A stretch of 64,000 nt of DNA, from NCBI GenBank assembly GCA_963838095.1, contig CAWIPO010000006.1, positions 930,001 through 994,000 of the forward strand, in the 5' to 3' direction. Source of the stretch: CAWCGU01 sp963838095. Lineage in GTDB: Bacteria; Actinomycetota; Thermoleophilia; Solirubrobacterales; 70-9. Below are positions 61,383-64,000 of this stretch, one piece after another. Position 1 is the first letter of the stretch. Each line of letters opens with the position of its first letter. Position numbers and translations under genes: made by a program. Below the pieces are notes generated by a model, which saw nothing but the letters and a program-made list of their open reading frames with translations, did no database searches and was not told the origin of the DNA.

Positions 61383-62162
61383 ATGGCGGAAACCGACCTT
61401 TCAGAGCTCAACCGCCGCATGTACGCGAAGCCCGGCGTCGCGAAGGTGTACAAATGGGAGCCGATCCTGACCCCGGGCGAGAAGGGTGCGATCGCGCGGA
61501 TCGAGGAGGACATCCGGGGCGGCAAGTTGCTCGACCTGGGCGTCGGAGGCGGCAGAACAACGCCGCACCTGCTCGAGATCTCACCCGATTACATAGGCGT
61601 CGACTACTCCGCTGAGATGGTCCGGCTCGCCCGCGAGCGAACCCCGCACGCCGACATCCGCCAGATGGACGCCCGCGAGCTCTCCGCGCTCGGATCCGGC
61701 GTGTTCGATTTGGCCTTCTTTACCGGCCAGGGCATCGACTCGGTCGCCCCCGACGACAGGCTGCGCATCCTGGAAAGCGTCCACGCCGTGCTGAATCCCT
61801 CCGGTTGGTTCGTGTTCTCCAGCCACAACCTGGATGGCCCCCGAGGCGTCCGCCTGCCATGGCCGAGAATCGGCGGGGGCCTCCGCCCAACCCTCGGCGA
61901 GCTCCAGAAGTTCGCTCTGAACCTCGTCCACTATCGGCGGCTCCGGCGTCTCGAGGTGCACGGTGACGGCTACGCGATGCTGAATGACGACTCCCACAAC
62001 TACAACATGCTGACGCACTACATCTCGAAGGACACGGCGTTCGCCCAGCTGAGGCAGGCGGGATTTGCGGGAGAGATCGTGTGCCTCGCGCAGGACGGCA
62101 CGGAGATCTCCGGGCCGGATCGGACCAGCACCTGGCTGTATTACCTGGTCCGGAAGGCGTAA
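61383..62162 (+). CDS. Class I SAM-dependent methyltransferase
   Basis: 259 residues. Motif I KLLDLGVGGGRTTPHLL, motif post I/II SPDYIGVDYSAEMVRLARERTPHADIRQMDARELSAL, and FDLAFFTGQGIDSVAPDDRLRILESVHAVLNPSGWFVFSSHNL. Small-molecule methyltransferase; the substrate is not inferable. It follows the helical protein. Confidence 0.88.
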   Translation: MAETDLSELNRRMYAKPGVAKVYKWEPILTPGEKGAIARIEEDIRGGKLLDLGVGGGRTTPHLLEISPDYIGVDYSAEMVRLARERTPHADIRQMDARELSALGSGVFDLAFFTGQGIDSVAPDDRLRILESVHAVLNPSGWFVFSSHNLDGPRGVRLPWPRIGGGLRPTLGELQKFALNLVHYRRLRRLEVHGDGYAMLNDDSHNYNMLTHYISKDTAFAQLRQAGFAGEIVCLAQDGTEISGPDRTSTWLYYLVRKA

Positions 62163-62180
62163 ATCCGCGGGCTGGCGCTC

Positions 62181-62723
62181 CTATCCTGACCGGCGCAATG
62201 CCGCGTCGGTCTCGTCGCACCAGTTCACCGTCTCGGTCAGCAGGCGGACGCCAAGGGCCTGTATCTGCCGACCGCGCTCTCGCGGCGGGGCCAGGCCGCT
62301 GACCGCCTCCAGCCGATCCGCGCTCATCCGACGCAGCTCGCCGAGGTTCTTTCGCACCAGCTCGCGATCCTCCCAGTCGACCAGCATCAGCCTCAGCAGT
62401 CCCTCGTTTCGCATCCAGATCGTTGGCTCTGCCGATTCCACAAGCCAGCGCTGAAGCTCTCGCTCGCCCGAAGCGGCGAGCTTGTACTCGCGACGCCGTC
62501 GACCGCTCGACGTCACGTCCCGGCCGACGATCATGCCGGCGTCCTCGAGCCTACGCAGCTCGGGGTAGATCTGGCCGTAGCTGACCGACCAGAAGAACGA
62601 GGCTGCGAGCTCCAGGTACTTCTTGATCCGGTAGCCGGTGTTGATCCCGTCCCTGATCATCGCCAGCACCATGTACGCCGAAGGCGCCATATCCGGACTT
62701 GTGGCATCGGTCTCTTCGCTCAT
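62181..62723 (-). CDS. PadR-family transcriptional repressor
   Basis: 180 residues. Winged-helix PadR domain MVLAMIRDGINTGYRIKKYLELAASFFWSVSYGQIYPELRRLEDAGMIVGRDVTSSGRRRREYKLAASGERELQRWL and a C-terminal dimerisation helix. Converges with the methyltransferase and diverges from the gene at 62850, across an AT-rich stretch with ATATTCAT repeats. Probably autoregulatory; the ligand is unknown. Confidence 0.92.
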   Translation of the reverse strand: MSEETDATSPDMAPSAYMVLAMIRDGINTGYRIKKYLELAASFFWSVSYGQIYPELRRLEDAGMIVGRDVTSSGRRRREYKLAASGERELQRWLVESAEPTIWMRNEGLLRLMLVDWEDRELVRKNLGELRRMSADRLEAVSGLAPPRERGRQIQALGVRLLTETVNWCDETDAALRRSG

Positions 62724-62755
62724 CAGGACAGCTCACAGAGGAGCATATGGATCGG

Positions 62756-62778
62756 ATATTCATCTACGCTATATTCAT
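62756..62778. promoter_or_regulatory. Direct repeats ATATTCAT upstream of padR
   Basis: Two copies at 62756 and 62771, 15 bases apart, in a locally AT-rich stretch (unusual for this window), 33 bases from the padR start. Candidate operator/promoter. Confidence 0.45.
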
Positions 62779-62849
62779 GACAACTATATTGCCTGCGGTT
62801 CGGTACGCTGCGAAGGCACAGCGTGAGCGGGCGACAGGGAAGGAATCCA

Positions 62850-64000
62850 TTGGCGGTCGGAGGATCGAAGGAGCGGTCGGCGATCAGGCGTGTCTTCGCG
62901 CGCCGTCGGCTGTGGCTGATCGTCTGTGTCGCGGTCGCGATCCCGCTCGCCCTTGCCGCCACCGCCACCGCCCGCGAGCGCACCCTCAAGCCGGCGAGCT
63001 ATCCCGGCATGACGACCTATTCCTGCCGCACGGACGCGATTCCGATCCATCCGGGGCAGAACCTGAACTTGGCCATGCAGACGAAGACGTGCCCGAACGC
63101 TCGAAAGGTCAGCGGCCCGGGCAATGCGAGCCCGTTCGCTCCCGGCTCGACCGCCGAGGGCTTCGTCACCCGCTTCGAGCCGAGCATGGTCGAGGTGAAG
63201 CCCAACGGCAAGTCCGTCACCCCGAGCGTCTGGGACCTGCATCTCCATCACGTCGTCTGGCTTGCGCCGAACGGCGGGCCGACGTTCGCGGTGGGCGAAG
63301 AGAAGACGATCGCGACGATGCCGAAGGGCTACGGGCTGCAGGTCGGCGGCGACGCGAACTGGTTCCTCAACTACATGATCCACAGCCTCAACGCGTCCGA
63401 AGGACGGGAGGTCCGGGTCACCTGGGAGATCGACTGGGTCCCCGAGACGAGCCCGGCCGCGGCCCGCATCGATCCGGTCTACATTCAGTGGCTGGACGTG
63501 GCCGGCGCCCCGCAGCTCTACCCCGTGTTCGACGCCGAGCGCGGATTCGACCTCGACGACAACGGTCGCTACGTCTTCCCCGACGAGGTCCCGGCCGACC
63601 CCTCGCAGCCGGGCTTCGAGGAGCGCTCGAAGATCAGCGGTGAGCACACCTGGAAGCTCCAGAGGGACACGACGCTGGTCTTCGGCGCCGGCCATCTGCA
63701 CCCCGGAGGGCTCAACGTCGACCTTCAGGTGGCGCGCGACGGCCCGGATGAGGGAAGCGTCGACGGAGACGATCCGTCGGAGATCAGGAAGCTGTTCCGT
63801 TCTCGCGCCCGCTACTACGAGCCCGCCGGCGCGGTGAGCTGGGACGTGAGCATGACCGCTACCCGGCGAAACTGGCGGATTGCGCTGAAGGCCGGCGACA
63901 CGGTCTCGATCGACGTCACTTACGACGTCCGCAAGGCGTCGTGGTACGAGTCGATGGGGATTCTGCCGCTCGCCGTCGCCGAGGTCGCCGACCCGAAGGC
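62850..64000 (+). CDS. Secreted protein with conserved HxH motifs (partial)
   Basis: Open from TTG 62850 (GGAAGGA upstream) to the window end without a stop: at least 383 residues. Signal region RRVFARRRLWLIVCVAVAIPLALAATATA. The sequence contains VWDLHLHHVVWLAPNGGPTFAVGEEKT, GDANWFLNYMIHSLNASEGREVRVTWEIDWVPE and VFGAGHLHPGGLNVDLQVARDG. These His-containing motifs resemble the SURNod19-like or copper monooxygenase-type extracellular proteins; the resemblance is only moderate. Divergent from padR. Confidence 0.6.
   Translation, partial: MAVGGSKERSAIRRVFARRRLWLIVCVAVAIPLALAATATARERTLKPASYPGMTTYSCRTDAIPIHPGQNLNLAMQTKTCPNARKVSGPGNASPFAPGSTAEGFVTRFEPSMVEVKPNGKSVTPSVWDLHLHHVVWLAPNGGPTFAVGEEKTIATMPKGYGLQVGGDANWFLNYMIHSLNASEGREVRVTWEIDWVPETSPAAARIDPVYIQWLDVAGAPQLYPVFDAERGFDLDDNGRYVFPDEVPADPSQPGFEERSKISGEHTWKLQRDTTLVFGAGHLHPGGLNVDLQVARDGPDEGSVDGDDPSEIRKLFRSRARYYEPAGAVSWDVSMTATRRNWRIALKAGDTVSIDVTYDVRKASWYESMGILPLAVAEVADPK

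Noticed and set aside
1..64000. CRISPR arrays, rRNA genes, insertion sequences with transposases
   Set aside because: None seen: no regularly spaced 25-40-base repeats, no rRNA sequence and no transposase ORF.

Overview
The window is a high-GC, gene-dense stretch of chromosome. Its protein repertoire suggests a free-living actinobacterium, most like the Thermoleophilia/Solirubrobacterales lineage. That placement is an inference from family combinations (SHOCT proteins, DUF445, TrpB2, YtoQ, MpaB-like oxygenase, signal-peptide proteins with an xKNxVGxxQIKKNAV-type repeat). There is no rRNA or other marker to confirm it. Starts are often GTG or TTG, and many neighbouring genes overlap by 4 bases.

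Layout. 0-9.4 kb: housekeeping and small enzymes (DUF445 membrane protein, cyclophilin, UspA, secreted subtilase, TadA, P450, lipoproteins, VOC, DUF1428). 9.7-15 kb: a 1,566-residue signalling protein (kinase, class III cyclase, nSTAND ATPase, TM segment, WD40 propeller) convergent with an FHA-HTH protein, then tRNA-Ser(GGA). 15.1-18.8 kb: SHOCT protein, YtoQ, TrpB2, chagasin-like inhibitor, NTF2-like protein, tRNA-Ser(CGA). 18.8-31.7 kb: an accessory region with small NTF2-like and ABM-like genes, a dispersed palindromic repeat, a ~1 kb tandem duplication, and many frameshifted or truncated genes. 31.7-42 kb: MpaB-like oxygenase behind a perfect palindrome, Zn-alcohol dehydrogenase, a methylthioadenosine salvage pair, a secreted TIM-barrel/peptidoglycan-binding protein, a trypsin-like protease and two tandem peptidase E genes. 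42.7-47.4 kb: the nitrogen cluster amt-glnK-glnA-pucR. 47.5-56.7 kb: murJ with a DegT-like gene, then a minus-strand run of BVMO, serine beta-lactamase-like protein, molybdopterin oxidoreductase, coiled-coil protein and a TPR/CofE-like fusion. 56.8-64 kb: MFS exporter, OsmC, methyltransferase, PadR regulator and a partial secreted protein.

The most unusual signal is a pair of near-identical tiny ORFs (37064-37135 and 47529-47591) ending in RLNLICMR. Each ends in a perfect hairpin; in the second copy the hairpin's 3' arm contains the murJ start codon and the tiny ORF overlaps murJ by 4 bases. This looks like a leader-peptide switch.

Several genes carry single-base frameshifts, at least two of them at G runs. 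Either the assembly has residual indel errors or part of the region is decaying. Genes affected this way are described with the intended reading frame reconstructed.
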